From the NCBI RefSeq assembly GCF_000758545.1, contig NZ_CP009279.1, positions 1,674,001 to 1,738,000 on the forward strand: DNA of 64,000 bases. Reading direction: 5' to 3'. The position numbers and the translations under genes are program-made. The notes beneath the pieces are model-generated. The model saw only the letters and a program-made list of their open reading frames with translations. It was not told the DNA's origin and did not search any database. The stretch's first letter is position 1, and every line of letters starts with the position of its first letter. Shown here piece by piece: positions 9,747-19,270 of this stretch. Origin of the DNA: Paenibacillus sp. FSL H7-0737. GTDB taxonomy: Bacteria > Bacillota > Bacilli > Paenibacillales > Paenibacillaceae.

Positions 9747-9959
9747 AGCTCAAAACCAAAAATAGTAGTAGCCTGTTTGTGAATAAACCGCTGCGGAGTG
9801 GAGGGTTCTTACGATCGCTGTTAAAGCCCAATTTCTGAATAGTAGAAAGATTAGCAGTTGAAATGGGTCTTTAAAGGCGAACACTGGCGTTTCTCCAGAA
9901 TCCCTCCACCCCTCCGCTCTGTCTTCACGTCAATTTACTACTATTTTTAGATTGAGCTA
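9747..9959. repeat. 213-base imperfect inverted repeat, MITE-like or long RNA hairpin
   Basis: The left end (AGCTCA at 9748, then AAAATAGTAGTA near 9759-9771) and the right end (TACTACTATTTT near 9937, TGAGCT at 9953) are complementary. Inner blocks also pair: GCGGAGTGGAGGGTTCT with the 9898-9918 segment, and CCCAATTT with AAATGGG at the centre. The whole element folds on itself, contains no gene and fills most of the gap. It could be a non-autonomous mobile element or an untranslated RNA. Confidence 0.6.
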
Positions 9960-9973
9960 AAAAAGTAAAAATA

Positions 9974-10018
9974 AAAGGCTGCCTCAAAGTCATTGTAGAT
10001 GACTAAGAGACAGCCTTA
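9974..10018. terminator. Terminator shared by convergent genes
   Basis: AAGGCTGCCTC near 9975 pairs with the complementary GAGACAGCCTT ending at 10017, with an inner AGTCAT/ATGACT stem. It lies between the oxidoreductase and the TraB-type gene, which converge here. Confidence 0.75.
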
Positions 10019-10037
10019 TTTATTTTGACACTAGTAT

Positions 10038-11300
10038 TTATTGTTTGACGACGTTAAAGCCGTCTTTTTGCAATTGAGTCACAATGCCATCATCACCCAG
10101 CATGTGTAGTGCACCAACAACGACAAGATAAGTCGCTTTTTTATCACTATTCAAATACTCTTTTACATGCTTCACCATGTTGGCATTCCGATCCGAAACG
10201 AGACCCTTATAGTATTCTGGCTCCTTAGCGACCGCTTGTGTCATAGCTACGAGGGATTGTTCATCCCCCTGCATCCACATTTGGGATAATCCATCCAGCG
10301 AAGCCGTTGCTGCGGCATTGTCCGTTTGCTTGAGGCTATCGAGTGTATCAAGGAGAAGCTTTTCTTGCAATCCATCTGAGAATTGATTGAACATGTTCAG
10401 CTGCAATTGCATATTTTCCAATTCAACGATAGGTTTATTCAGTTTGCCTGCCTTCTGTGTGAAATATAGGTCGATACCCGTATCCGGTGTATAATCTGTT
10501 GTTTGCATTTGTAGGCTTGAGATACCTTGAGTAACGACCCATGGCTTATAGGAATCGAATGCATTTCCTGCAAGACCATTCGCTTTCAGAAGCGCAACAA
10601 CTTTGTTATAGGTATCAGCGGATACGTGATCCTTGAGCTTGGTCCCATCTGTATAAGAACCTTTCTCCGTAAGGAACTTTTGCATCTCCGTTTGATCAAC
10701 CTTTGTTAAGTCAACTTCGACCCCGAGATATTGAGACGCTTCAAAAGCAGCTTCAATTTCCGGGCGTAGCGGGTACATTTTGTCGTTAGCCACATGGATA
10801 GAGCCAAGTAGATAGACGGTATTACCGTTGTTCTCCACTTTCCATAAGAATCCGGTGCTCCCTGCAGCCTCGTTATTAGCTACAAAGGTGATGGTGCGCT
10901 GCGCCGCATTCCATTCTACCTTATAGCCGATCGTTTCACCGATAAAGCGGACAGGAACATAGGTGACATTGTTGATGGTTTTAGGAGCCACCTCTAGTTT
11001 TTTCTTCTCCCCGTTTACCGTTGCTGTGGTGCTGCCGATAGTCAGTGAGAGGGCTAGTCCATTTTTGGTCCCCGTTACGGTTTGGGTCTTTTTATTCCAA
11101 TTCATATTTACATTAAGCTTCTCTAGGAGTGGACGCATAGGAACCAATGTAGTTCCTTTTTCTAGAACAGGATTAGAATTGCCTAACTTTACTTCTGTTC
11201 CATCAATCCACACACCGACAGGCTTTTCAGCCGCATGGGCAGTGGTAAAGATAGACATAACCATGAAAATGGATAAAAATAATGCACCTAGCTTTTTCAT
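10038..11300 (-). CDS. Secreted TraB/GumN-type protein with copper amine oxidase-like N-terminal domain
   Basis: A 420-residue exported protein. Residues 1-23 are a signal peptide ending AHA. Residues 25-140 carry the copper amine oxidase N-terminal-like repeat common in Paenibacillus surface proteins (VLEKGTTLVPMRPLLEKL and VTYVPVRFIGETIGYKVEW). Residues 150-420 are a TraB/GumN domain with its two GxxH motifs, LLGSIHVAN and VVGALHMLGDDG, and are thought to form a metal-dependent hydrolase fold. Function and substrate are not known; no copper enzyme activity is implied by the N-terminal domain. Confidence 0.88.
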   Translation of the reverse strand: MKKLGALFLSIFMVMSIFTTAHAAEKPVGVWIDGTEVKLGNSNPVLEKGTTLVPMRPLLEKLNVNMNWNKKTQTVTGTKNGLALSLTIGSTTATVNGEKKKLEVAPKTINNVTYVPVRFIGETIGYKVEWNAAQRTITFVANNEAAGSTGFLWKVENNGNTVYLLGSIHVANDKMYPLRPEIEAAFEASQYLGVEVDLTKVDQTEMQKFLTEKGSYTDGTKLKDHVSADTYNKVVALLKANGLAGNAFDSYKPWVVTQGISSLQMQTTDYTPDTGIDLYFTQKAGKLNKPIVELENMQLQLNMFNQFSDGLQEKLLLDTLDSLKQTDNAAATASLDGLSQMWMQGDEQSLVAMTQAVAKEPEYYKGLVSDRNANMVKHVKEYLNSDKKATYLVVVGALHMLGDDGIVTQLQKDGFNVVKQ

Positions 11301-11401
11301 TAATAGGACACTCCGTTTCTAAAAAGAATGAAAGTTGTAAGTCACTTTCTGATTTTAACGTATTTTTCCATAAATAGTTATACGTTTTGTTACTTCGTAC
11401 A

Positions 11402-11468
11402 AAAGTCAAAATAATGCACATCAAAGCAAAAATCGCCCCTATTAGATCCTGTTCACTCTCCTTATCAT
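11402..11468 (+). promoter_or_regulatory. Candidate YesN-type activator site and -10 box before the GH88 gene
   Basis: AAAGTCAAAATAATGCACAT at 11402 is followed about 21 bases later by the similar AAAGCAAAAATCGCCCC at 11423, and a -10-like TATCAT lies at 11463. The same motif, repeat spacing and distance to the -10 box occur before the permease gene near 18.23 kb and the binding-protein gene near 20.14 kb. Confidence 0.6.
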
Positions 11469-11509
11469 GAAACATAAGAAACGAAGAGCCCGAAGGGAGC
11501 AAGGAACTT

Positions 11510-12631
11510 ATGTGGAGCAATGCGATTGAAGATGCGATAGAGAAGGTACGTAAAAATATAGACCGATTCGGGGGTAGATTCCCTCATGTCAGCATGAATG
11601 GAACTTACCAGCTCAATAACAATGACGACTGGACCAATGGATTCTGGAGCGGCATGTTGTGGTTGTGCTATGAATATACGCAGGATGACAGCTTTCGTAT
11701 CGCGGCATCTCATACCGTAGAGGATTTCCGCCGCCGTTTCGCGGCAAAGACGGTGCTTGATCATCACGACATCGGATTTTTGTATTCGTTATCCTCCAAG
11801 GCCCAGTGGATTATAGATAAAGACGAATCCGCGCGTCAGTTGACACTGCAGGCGGCGGACTTATTACTGAAGCGCTGGCGCACAGGCGGTGGTTATATTC
11901 AGGCTTGGGGACCTGTGGGAGATGCCCAGGAAGGTGGGCGCATCATTATTGATTGTCTGTTGAATCTCCCTCTTCTGTATTGGGCGGAACAACAGACCGG
12001 TGATTCCCTATATCGGCAGGTGGCGGTCATGCAGGCGGATAAAACGAAACGTTATCTGGTGCGGGGAGATGACAGCTCCTACCATACGTTTTTCTTCGAC
12101 CAGAAGACAGGAGAGCCGATTGGCGGCGCTACACACCAGGGTTATACTAACGGATCGACTTGGACGCGCGGGCAGGCCTGGGGCGTCTACGGTTTTGCAT
12201 TATCTTACCGCTATACTAAGGATCCGTTGTATTTGGAAACGTCCAAGCGGATGGCTCGCTATTTTCTGGACCATTTGCCACAGGATCATGTCGCTTACTG
12301 GGACTTTAATGCTCCAGTGTCTGCGGATACGTACCGGGATAGCTCGGCCTCTGCAATTGTTGCGGCTGGACTACTGGAACTGCTGGAGCTAATGGAGGAG
12401 GAAGATCCCGAACGGGCTTATTTTCAGCAGGGATTAATACAGTCGATGACTTCACTTGTGCAGAACTATTCTACGATCGGTGAAGACGCGGAGGGGCTGC
12501 TGAAACACGGCTCTTACCATGTACGCGGCGGTCTGTCTCCGGATGATTTCATGATCTGGGGAGATTATTTCTACCTCGAAGCGTTGCTGCGGTTGCAAAA
12601 AGGCACCAGGGGGTACTGGTATGAACGCTGA
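11510..12631 (+). CDS. GH88 unsaturated glucuronyl hydrolase
   Basis: A 373-residue enzyme of glycoside hydrolase family 88, which removes the 4,5-unsaturated uronic acid left at the non-reducing end after a polysaccharide lyase cut. The two catalytic aspartates of Bacillus UGL (Asp88 and Asp149) correspond to Asp87 in HHDIGFLYS and Asp148 in GRIIIDCLLNLP; WTRGQAWGVYG is another family block. No signal peptide, so it acts on imported oligosaccharides. Family 105 is related but fits less well. The stop overlaps the start of the lyase gene by 11 bases, indicating coupled translation. Confidence 0.92.
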   Translation: MWSNAIEDAIEKVRKNIDRFGGRFPHVSMNGTYQLNNNDDWTNGFWSGMLWLCYEYTQDDSFRIAASHTVEDFRRRFAAKTVLDHHDIGFLYSLSSKAQWIIDKDESARQLTLQAADLLLKRWRTGGGYIQAWGPVGDAQEGGRIIIDCLLNLPLLYWAEQQTGDSLYRQVAVMQADKTKRYLVRGDDSSYHTFFFDQKTGEPIGGATHQGYTNGSTWTRGQAWGVYGFALSYRYTKDPLYLETSKRMARYFLDHLPQDHVAYWDFNAPVSADTYRDSSASAIVAAGLLELLELMEEEDPERAYFQQGLIQSMTSLVQNYSTIGEDAEGLLKHGSYHVRGGLSPDDFMIWGDYFYLEALLRLQKGTRGYWYER

Positions 12632-14783
12632 TGGCCGAACAACCTCTCCCTATGCTGTCTTTACGCTACTCGACCTTGAATTACCTGCTCTAGCGCCCGT
12701 GAAGGGTGCGCTGAGCCAAGCACGGCAGGATGATGCGCTGACTGAATTGCATCGGTATTTGACTAGTCGGAGCACGCCGGGCTGGCGGGCAGAGGACAGT
12801 CGGAAACAGCAGCATATCGATTATATACAGCAATATTGCGCAGATGAGCTGGAAGTCGTAATGAAGACGGCGGATGAAGTTATGGAGCAGACGTTTCTTT
12901 TTCGGTTTCCCTGGGATATGGAGCGCAGCCGCATTCCGGTTACCTTTGTGGAAGAAATTGACTGGCGTTATATTCCGGATAAGGATGTAGAATGGGCTTA
13001 TATGCTGAATCGCCACCGCTACTGGGTGGCATTAGGACAAGCGTATGCGATAACAGGTAATGAGGAGTATGCGAGAACATTTTGCTGTCAGCTTGAAGAT
13101 TGGATGGACCGTAATCCTGTTCCAGACATGCCTACGAATGATACGTTGACTTGGCGCACCATTGAAGCGGGTCTTCGCTGTGCGAACTGGATCAAAGCGC
13201 TGTCCTATATACAGGATAGTCCGCTGCTCACACCGACGCTTCTGGCGAAAGTGATGATATCCCTTCATGAACACAGCGAATATTTAGCTTTATCGTTTAC
13301 GGGCTGGAAGAATATCAGCAATTGGGGCGTTCTGGAGACTTGTGGTTTATTCCAAACCGCGCTCTACTTCCCTGAGTTCACTAGGGCTAAGATTTGGCGA
13401 CGGCTCGGTGAGGAGAGATTAGGGGAGACGGCTAGAATCCAGGTTATGGCGGATGGTATCCAGTGGGAGCAATCGCCCACCTATCACCATGAGGTTCTGG
13501 TATGTTTTCTCGATTGCATCCGCTTGGCTCGCATGAATGGACTGGAGCTACAGGATGAACTTCAGCAAAAAGTTCATCAAATGGCCGTCGCTTCCTTGTA
13601 TTGGGCCAAACCGAATCATCGGCAGCCGATGCTCGGGGATAGTGATGACAGCGATGTCCGTTCGATTTTGACTTATGCAGGTTGGTTGTTCCAGGATTCT
13701 GTGCTCCGCTTTGGCGGATACGATCATATGGATTATGACAATGCCTGGTTGTTCGGAACGAGTGGAGTTGAAGGCTACGAGCAGCTGATTGCGGAGGAAC
13801 CGCCTTACTTGTCACGCTCTTTCACACATTCCGGTCATTATGTGATGCGAATGGGTTGGGACGAGCAGGACTTGTACCTATATTTCCACTGCGGACCGCT
13901 TGGTGGTGGACATGGTCACGCGGATTTGCTACATTTCGATCTGCATGCCTTTGGGCGGGATATGCTTACCGATCTGGGCAGATACAACTATAGTGATCAC
14001 ACACCACTTAGAAAAGCGTTAAAAGAAAGCGCTGCCCATAATACGACTACTGTTGACGGAATTGGATTCACTGAAATCACGGATACATGGTCCTTCTCCC
14101 AAATTGCGAAGCCGGTAGGCAGCAAATGGATCAGCAATCCGGACTTTGATTATGTTGAGGGCAGCCATGATGGTTACCGTCATTTGGATGATCCGGTACA
14201 CCTGCTAAGGAGGATCATATTCATCAAGCCTTATTACTGGCTTCTGGTCGACAGCTTTAGCTGCCGTCAGGAGCATACGTTTTCCCAGCATTTTCATTTT
14301 GCTCCCGGAGCGGTTCAGATGGAAGACGAGACATTCATTTGCCGTACAAACAATGAGCAGGAAGCCAATCTTTGCATCATTCCCGTAAATGTTAAAGGAC
14401 TTCAGGGCAAGATTGATGACGGGGTAATCTCCCGCGAATACAATCTGCTGGAACCCAATCAACATGCCGTTTACTCCCGAACGGGAAAAGGAAAGGTATC
14501 GATGATACAGATGCTGTACCCGCAGCCTTCCGGTGAGCCGTTCTGTCCACTGGTTGAACAGGTGCCGATTTACCGCCATACGGGTGAACCTGTGGATGCT
14601 GTGCAGGCGGAGGCATGCCGCATCAGCTTCCCTGAAAGGAATGAGGAGCATATTATCGTGATCAGCCATGAGGTTCCATCCAGTCACTTGGATTCCTATG
14701 TAGTGGAAGGTATACAAATATTTGGTGAAGTAGTGCTTATTGTTTTCGCAAACGGTCAAAAGAAAGTCACGGTAATCAGATAA
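12621..14783 (+). CDS. Heparinase II/III-type polysaccharide lyase
   Basis: A 720-residue protein with an N-terminal alpha/alpha toroid (about residues 60-370) and a C-terminal heparinase II/III beta-sandwich (about 385-640) marked by GGGHGHADLLHFDLHAFGRD and the tract DLGRYNYSDHTPLRKALKES. Such enzymes cleave uronic-acid glycosidic bonds by beta-elimination, giving exactly the unsaturated ends the preceding GH88 enzyme removes. There is no signal peptide, so it probably depolymerises imported oligosaccharides. An AGGGGG site lies 8 bases before the ATG inside the GH88 gene. The substrate could be a glycosaminoglycan-like, alginate-like or exopolysaccharide chain; the sequence does not decide. 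Confidence 0.88.
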   Translation: MNADGRTTSPYAVFTLLDLELPALAPVKGALSQARQDDALTELHRYLTSRSTPGWRAEDSRKQQHIDYIQQYCADELEVVMKTADEVMEQTFLFRFPWDMERSRIPVTFVEEIDWRYIPDKDVEWAYMLNRHRYWVALGQAYAITGNEEYARTFCCQLEDWMDRNPVPDMPTNDTLTWRTIEAGLRCANWIKALSYIQDSPLLTPTLLAKVMISLHEHSEYLALSFTGWKNISNWGVLETCGLFQTALYFPEFTRAKIWRRLGEERLGETARIQVMADGIQWEQSPTYHHEVLVCFLDCIRLARMNGLELQDELQQKVHQMAVASLYWAKPNHRQPMLGDSDDSDVRSILTYAGWLFQDSVLRFGGYDHMDYDNAWLFGTSGVEGYEQLIAEEPPYLSRSFTHSGHYVMRMGWDEQDLYLYFHCGPLGGGHGHADLLHFDLHAFGRDMLTDLGRYNYSDHTPLRKALKESAAHNTTTVDGIGFTEITDTWSFSQIAKPVGSKWISNPDFDYVEGSHDGYRHLDDPVHLLRRIIFIKPYYWLLVDSFSCRQEHTFSQHFHFAPGAVQMEDETFICRTNNEQEANLCIIPVNVKGLQGKIDDGVISREYNLLEPNQHAVYSRTGKGKVSMIQMLYPQPSGEPFCPLVEQVPIYRHTGEPVDAVQAEACRISFPERNEEHIIVISHEVPSSHLDSYVVEGIQIFGEVVLIVFANGQKKVTVIR

Positions 14784-14850
14784 TGCATGTATACTGGATA
14801 ACGGGCTGATAGAATAAAAGAAAAGAGCATGAGAGAGGCGTGGAGAAAAC

Positions 14851-16572
14851 ATGTTCAAATTCACTTACTATAGACGTATCCAGGTTTCATTTCTTTTGCT
14901 GATTTTTATTCCGCTGATTGCAGTATCGATCATCTCCTTTGTGCTTATTCGGGATACGATGGTAGAGAAGTTGCAGCTCAGCAACGATAACTTTCTGAAC
15001 GTTATGATTGACGAACTAAACAAGACCATTGATGATGTGACATTTGCATCGCATTTTATTGTAAACGATACCAATTTTCGCGCCAATCTGAAGGTCTTTG
15101 CAGATACCGAGCGATTGAACACCTATCAGGATTACGTACATTTTACGCAAATTCAGGATGTGTTTTCGCTCATCAACTCTAAGCCGCTAAATAATAACAT
15201 TCGCATGTATTTGGTTAACCGGAAACACTTTGTGATCTCCTCTGGGACTGAGAATTTATCCGTGATTAATGCCAACATGGACAAGCTGATGGGACGTGTC
15301 AATATTCACGAACCGGAGACCTTGCAATGGCTTGGGATGGCTGACAGCGGTTCCGGTAAAAGCAGTAGCTACTATATTGCCAGAGTAATCTATGATAGCC
15401 GGGAGAAACAGCAGGTGTCCGTGCTTCTCATTTCAATTCCCGATGCCTATTTCAACAAATTGCTCGGGCCGGTCGAGTTTGGCAAGCTGGCGTTGTTTGA
15501 TTCCAGAGGAGGTCTGATCGCCGGGAACTCAGAGCTAGCCCCAGAAGGCAAGGAAGCTAGAGGGAGCGTGCGTACGGCCAGAGCCATCGACAAATCCAAT
15601 TGGGAGCTGGTCTATGAAGCTTCAGAGAAAGAATGGTCGGGCCAGATTTCGCGAACTTTTTATAGTGGTATTGGTTTAGTGCTTCTCTTGTTTATTGTCT
15701 TTTCGGCTACTTCCATGCTGATTGCCAAAAGATTGCATAGTCCGATCATGAAGCTGCAGCGCGTTGTGCGCCAGTTCGGGATGGGGAATCTTGATGTCAG
15801 GCTGGAGGTCAAGGGCAAGGATGAAATCGCTGAGCTGGGGCAGACATTGAATACTATGCTGGATCAACTGCAAGGATTGATTCACGACATCGAGCTGGAG
15901 CAAGAACAGAAGCGAGTGATGGAACTTGAGGCGCTGTTTATGCAGATTCGTCCCCACTTTTTGATCAACACGTTGAATTCGATCAAATGTAGCCTTATTT
16001 TGGCTAAAGATAAGCTGCACAGCGGGATCATTGATTCGCTAATGAGTCTTCTCCGTGCCTATCTGAAAGTCAATGAACCGGCTACCCTACGGGAAGAATG
16101 CAGACTGCTTAGCCATTATATCGACATCATGAAGATCCGCAACGAAATCCCTCTTGAACTGGAGGTAGATCTGGAAGCGGATACAGAGAAGCTCATCGTT
16201 CCTAAACTTATTCTGCAGCCTCTCGTAGAGAATGCCATCGTTCACGGTCTAGTTGACCACCCGGCACCGCGTATTGTCGTCCGTGCCCGAACGATCCCTG
16301 ATGGGATTATGATTGAAGTCGAAGACAATGGCTGTGGTGCAGGGGCAGAAATTCTGGCAGGACTGAACCGCAGATTGCTCTACAAGGACGATGAACAGGA
16401 TGGAACTTATCAAAGGGTCGGTTTAATTAACGTGGTTCAAAGGCTGAGGCTGACCTATGGTCAGGATACCCGCTTGTCGCTGCATAATTTGCCGCAAGGT
16501 GGGGTGTCCGTTTCTCTGTATTTGCCGCAAGGCAATCATCAGGTTAATCTGTCGGAGAGAGAGGGATATTGA
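14851..16572 (+). CDS. YesM-type sensor histidine kinase
   Basis: A 573-residue membrane kinase. A transmembrane helix at residues 11-32 and a second near 270-292 enclose an extracellular sensor of about 235 residues; HAMP follows at about 293-345. The phospho-accepting His369 lies in RPHFLINTLNSIK, and the ATPase domain shows LILQPLVENAIVHGL and EDNGCGAG. This is the 5TM-less, LytS/YesM-related kinase class paired with AraC-type response regulators next to sugar ABC transporters. The ligand is probably an oligosaccharide of the locus or its binding protein (inference). Its TGA overlaps the ATG of the regulator by one base. Confidence 0.93.
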   Translation: MFKFTYYRRIQVSFLLLIFIPLIAVSIISFVLIRDTMVEKLQLSNDNFLNVMIDELNKTIDDVTFASHFIVNDTNFRANLKVFADTERLNTYQDYVHFTQIQDVFSLINSKPLNNNIRMYLVNRKHFVISSGTENLSVINANMDKLMGRVNIHEPETLQWLGMADSGSGKSSSYYIARVIYDSREKQQVSVLLISIPDAYFNKLLGPVEFGKLALFDSRGGLIAGNSELAPEGKEARGSVRTARAIDKSNWELVYEASEKEWSGQISRTFYSGIGLVLLLFIVFSATSMLIAKRLHSPIMKLQRVVRQFGMGNLDVRLEVKGKDEIAELGQTLNTMLDQLQGLIHDIELEQEQKRVMELEALFMQIRPHFLINTLNSIKCSLILAKDKLHSGIIDSLMSLLRAYLKVNEPATLREECRLLSHYIDIMKIRNEIPLELEVDLEADTEKLIVPKLILQPLVENAIVHGLVDHPAPRIVVRARTIPDGIMIEVEDNGCGAGAEILAGLNRRLLYKDDEQDGTYQRVGLINVVQRLRLTYGQDTRLSLHNLPQGGVSVSLYLPQGNHQVNLSEREGY

Positions 16573-18155
16573 TGTATAAAGTGATGCTCATAGATGATGA
16601 TGTTCCTATGCTCAAGGTGCTTCAGCAGATGATTGACTGGGAAGCACATAGCTTGCAGATTGTCGGCAGCACCTATTCCAGTGCCAAGGCGTTATTAATG
16701 TTTGAGGAAGTACAGCCCGATATCGTGATCACAGATATTGGCTTGCCGCAAAAGAACGGGATTGAGCTGGCCGATTACTTTACCCGGATGAAGCCGGAGG
16801 TCAGAATTATTTTCCTGACCTGTCATGAGGATTTCCATTATGCTCAGCAAGCGGTAAAGCTGAAGGTGGATGACTATTTAATTAAGGACCAGCTTACGGA
16901 CGAGCAACTGGAGAAAAGCCTTGCCAAGTCTGTACGCTTGCTTAAATCGAAGATCGGGCTAATCAAGCATGGGGAAACGGGATACAATAGCCAGTTATTC
17001 CGGCAGAATCTGCTGCAAAGGGTGATTGGCGGCGCTCCGCCCGAAACCACGCTAGCCTATGCGACGCAAATCGGCATATCCTGGACGTATCCGTGGTTCA
17101 TGCTGGGCACGGTCAGCATTCACTTTTCCAGTTTCGAGAAGAGGTACAAGCAGAGCGAGTATCCACTTATTTTATATGCCATCTACAATATAGCCCTAGA
17201 GCTGTCCGAAGCGTGTGAGGGGATTACGCCTTTTTTGGAACAGAAGAATATTGTGATTCTGTATAATTACCGTGTGAATCTGGCGCAGAATGCCAGTCTT
17301 TATTTTCATGATTATTTACAGCGATTGTGTTCCGAGTGCTCCCATCTCCTTAAGATTCAACCGGGCATCATCGCAGTCACTGAGAAAATAGAGCTGCAGG
17401 CGATTGGACAGATTCATCGGCAAATTGTCCAGGACAAGTGCGAGTTCTATGCAAGTGCGGAATACACAGTTCTGGATACTCTGCAAATCGCTACCCCTCG
17501 CTTCCAGCCTGCTCCTCAAGGATTTCTGGATAGTTATATCCCGCAGATGGAACGGGCCGTGATTAAAAATGATCTTGAAGCCATCCGTGGCACTCTTCAG
17601 GAAATCGCTAGGACTGCAAAAGTTATGGCTATCCATCCGGGCGATTTCGTCCGGGATTTATCCTTTATGCTCCGCGGTATCGAGCTGATGTTCACTAGCC
17701 TAACATTCGATGAGGATCTGTTCGTCTATCTCGTGCAAACCCGCACACTGGAGGATACGATGGAACTGGTGGAAAGAAAGCTTGTGCAGATTACAGGCAA
17801 CAAACAGCAGGTGGCGGGAACTCCCCCGCAGGAGCCCAAGCTGCAGCTTATCCAGCAATTTATCGATCAGCATCTTGGCGATAACATCACTTCAATTGAT
17901 ATGGCACGTTATCTCTTTCTGGACCCGAGCTATTTCTCGCGTTATTTCAAACGCATGACAGGTCTGACCTTTACGGACTATGTACATCAGCACAAGATGA
18001 AGGTTGCGACTAAAATGCTGAAAATCTCCAGCCAAAATCTGGAATCGCTAGCCGTTGGTCTGGGATATTCGGACAGAACCTATTTTTCAAAAGTGTTTAA
18101 AAAATATGTGGGAACAACGCCGAGCGAATATAAATCCAAACACTCGGTACGCTGA
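16572..18155 (+). CDS. YesN-type response regulator with AraC DNA-binding domain
   Basis: A 527-residue regulator. The receiver domain (1-120) has IDDD and the phosphorylated Asp55 in VITDIGLPQKNG; the middle 300 residues are a poorly conserved linker typical of this class; the last 100 residues are an AraC domain (SIDMARYLFLDPSYFSRYFK and LAVGLGYSDRTYFSKVFKK). ATG 16572 directly behind GAGAGAGGGA is preferred over a TTG one codon earlier. It should activate the lyase/GH88 genes and the ABC transporter genes, whose promoters share a repeated motif (see findings). Confidence 0.93.
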   Translation: MYKVMLIDDDVPMLKVLQQMIDWEAHSLQIVGSTYSSAKALLMFEEVQPDIVITDIGLPQKNGIELADYFTRMKPEVRIIFLTCHEDFHYAQQAVKLKVDDYLIKDQLTDEQLEKSLAKSVRLLKSKIGLIKHGETGYNSQLFRQNLLQRVIGGAPPETTLAYATQIGISWTYPWFMLGTVSIHFSSFEKRYKQSEYPLILYAIYNIALELSEACEGITPFLEQKNIVILYNYRVNLAQNASLYFHDYLQRLCSECSHLLKIQPGIIAVTEKIELQAIGQIHRQIVQDKCEFYASAEYTVLDTLQIATPRFQPAPQGFLDSYIPQMERAVIKNDLEAIRGTLQEIARTAKVMAIHPGDFVRDLSFMLRGIELMFTSLTFDEDLFVYLVQTRTLEDTMELVERKLVQITGNKQQVAGTPPQEPKLQLIQQFIDQHLGDNITSIDMARYLFLDPSYFSRYFKRMTGLTFTDYVHQHKMKVATKMLKISSQNLESLAVGLGYSDRTYFSKVFKKYVGTTPSEYKSKHSVR

Positions 18156-18188
18156 GAAGCGCAATTCTCAACCTACCGAATAGACCAG

Positions 18189-18212
18189 CCGCCCATCTAG
18201 GGCGGTTTTTTT
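18189..18212 (+). terminator. Rho-independent terminator after the two-component genes
   Basis: CCGCCC (18189-18194), a five-base loop, GGGCGG (18200-18205) and seven T residues. It separates the kinase/regulator unit from the transporter promoter. Confidence 0.92.
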
Positions 18213-18225
18213 GATGTCGAAAGAC

Positions 18226-18296
18226 AAAGGTCAAAATCTTGCACATCTCGGGTCATAATCACTCCTTCATGCGGGAGGCGGATATATTACTATAAT
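18226..18296 (+). promoter_or_regulatory. Candidate YesN-type activator site and -10 box before the transporter operon
   Basis: AAAGGTCAAAATCTTGCACA begins at 18226; GGTCA recurs 21 bases downstream as GGTCATAATCACTCC at 18250. A perfect TATAAT follows at 18291-18296. Motif, spacing and distance match those before the GH88 and binding-protein genes. No good -35 box is present, as expected for an activator-dependent promoter. Confidence 0.65.
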
Positions 18297-18325
18297 GACA
18301 AATCAAATTGTCGAGGTGATACAAC

Positions 18326-19255
18326 GTGGAGGCTGCAAAACAACCTGTGCCAAAAATTCTGCAGGAGAAGCGGAAGTTCTGGACTCCGCAGCGGAAAGAG
18401 GCTTTGACCGGGTGGCTGTTTCTAGCTCCGGAAATTGTCGGAATGCTTTTTCTTAATGTATTTGCACTTGGATTCTCACTTTATTTAAGCTTCTCGAAAT
18501 GGGATCTATTGTCGGGGGTTCAAGGGATCGAGTTTATCGGATTGGATAACTATATCAAAATGTTCCATGATCCGAGCATCATTCAAGCTTTGAAGAACAA
18601 TGCTATTTATATGATTATGACCGTGCCGATACCGATTGCGATTGCTTTGGTGCTGGCGGCATTGATTCAAAATAGTGTATTTCTTAAAAATTATTTCAAA
18701 GTTGCCTTCTTTATCCCTTATATTTCTTCGATTATTGCAATTGCCGCTGTATGGAGCGCATTGTTCCATCCATCCCTTGGACCGATCAATCAGTTCTTGA
18801 TGGAGCTTGGAATTTCCAGCCCTCCAAAATGGCTGGTCGATCCAAAGACCTCGCTGTTATCGATTGCCATTATCAGTTCTTGGGCGAGTCTGGGTTACAC
18901 CATTATTATCTATATGGCCGGCTTGACGAATATTTCCGATGAAATCTACGAAGCCGCCGAAATAGATGGAGCTAGCGCACTGAAGAAATTCTTTGCCATC
19001 ACGGTTCCGATGCTGCGTCCAACCACGTTCTTCTTGCTTATAACCATGCTGATTGGCTCGTTTAAGGTGTTCGACATCATCGCGTTTTTGACCGAAGGTG
19101 GCCCGAACAATTCTTCTACCGTGCTTGTGTTCAGGATCTATGAGGAAGGGTTCAAATACTACAACATGGGCTATGCCTCTGCAATTTCCTGGCTGCTATT
19201 CGCCGTCATAGGCTTGATCACCGCAGCTACTTGGAAAATGAGAAATGAAGAATAA
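18326..19255 (+). CDS. Carbohydrate ABC transporter permease (first subunit)
   Basis: A 309-residue CUT1-type permease of the MalF/UgpA/LplB group with about six membrane spans, starting with an N-terminal span near residues 33-55. The EAA loop that contacts the ATPase is visible as EIYEAAEIDGASALKKFFAI near residue 210. Start at GTG 18326 behind GAGGTGAT. It would pair with the next gene to import oligosaccharides from the fucose- and galactose-containing glycan. No ATPase gene is present in the window; such systems usually share a housekeeping MsmX-type ATPase elsewhere on the chromosome. Confidence 0.93.
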   Translation: MEAAKQPVPKILQEKRKFWTPQRKEALTGWLFLAPEIVGMLFLNVFALGFSLYLSFSKWDLLSGVQGIEFIGLDNYIKMFHDPSIIQALKNNAIYMIMTVPIPIAIALVLAALIQNSVFLKNYFKVAFFIPYISSIIAIAAVWSALFHPSLGPINQFLMELGISSPPKWLVDPKTSLLSIAIISSWASLGYTIIIYMAGLTNISDEIYEAAEIDGASALKKFFAITVPMLRPTTFFLLITMLIGSFKVFDIIAFLTEGGPNNSSTVLVFRIYEEGFKYYNMGYASAISWLLFAVIGLITAATWKMRNEE

Positions 19256-19270
19256 AGGGGGGAGATTAAC

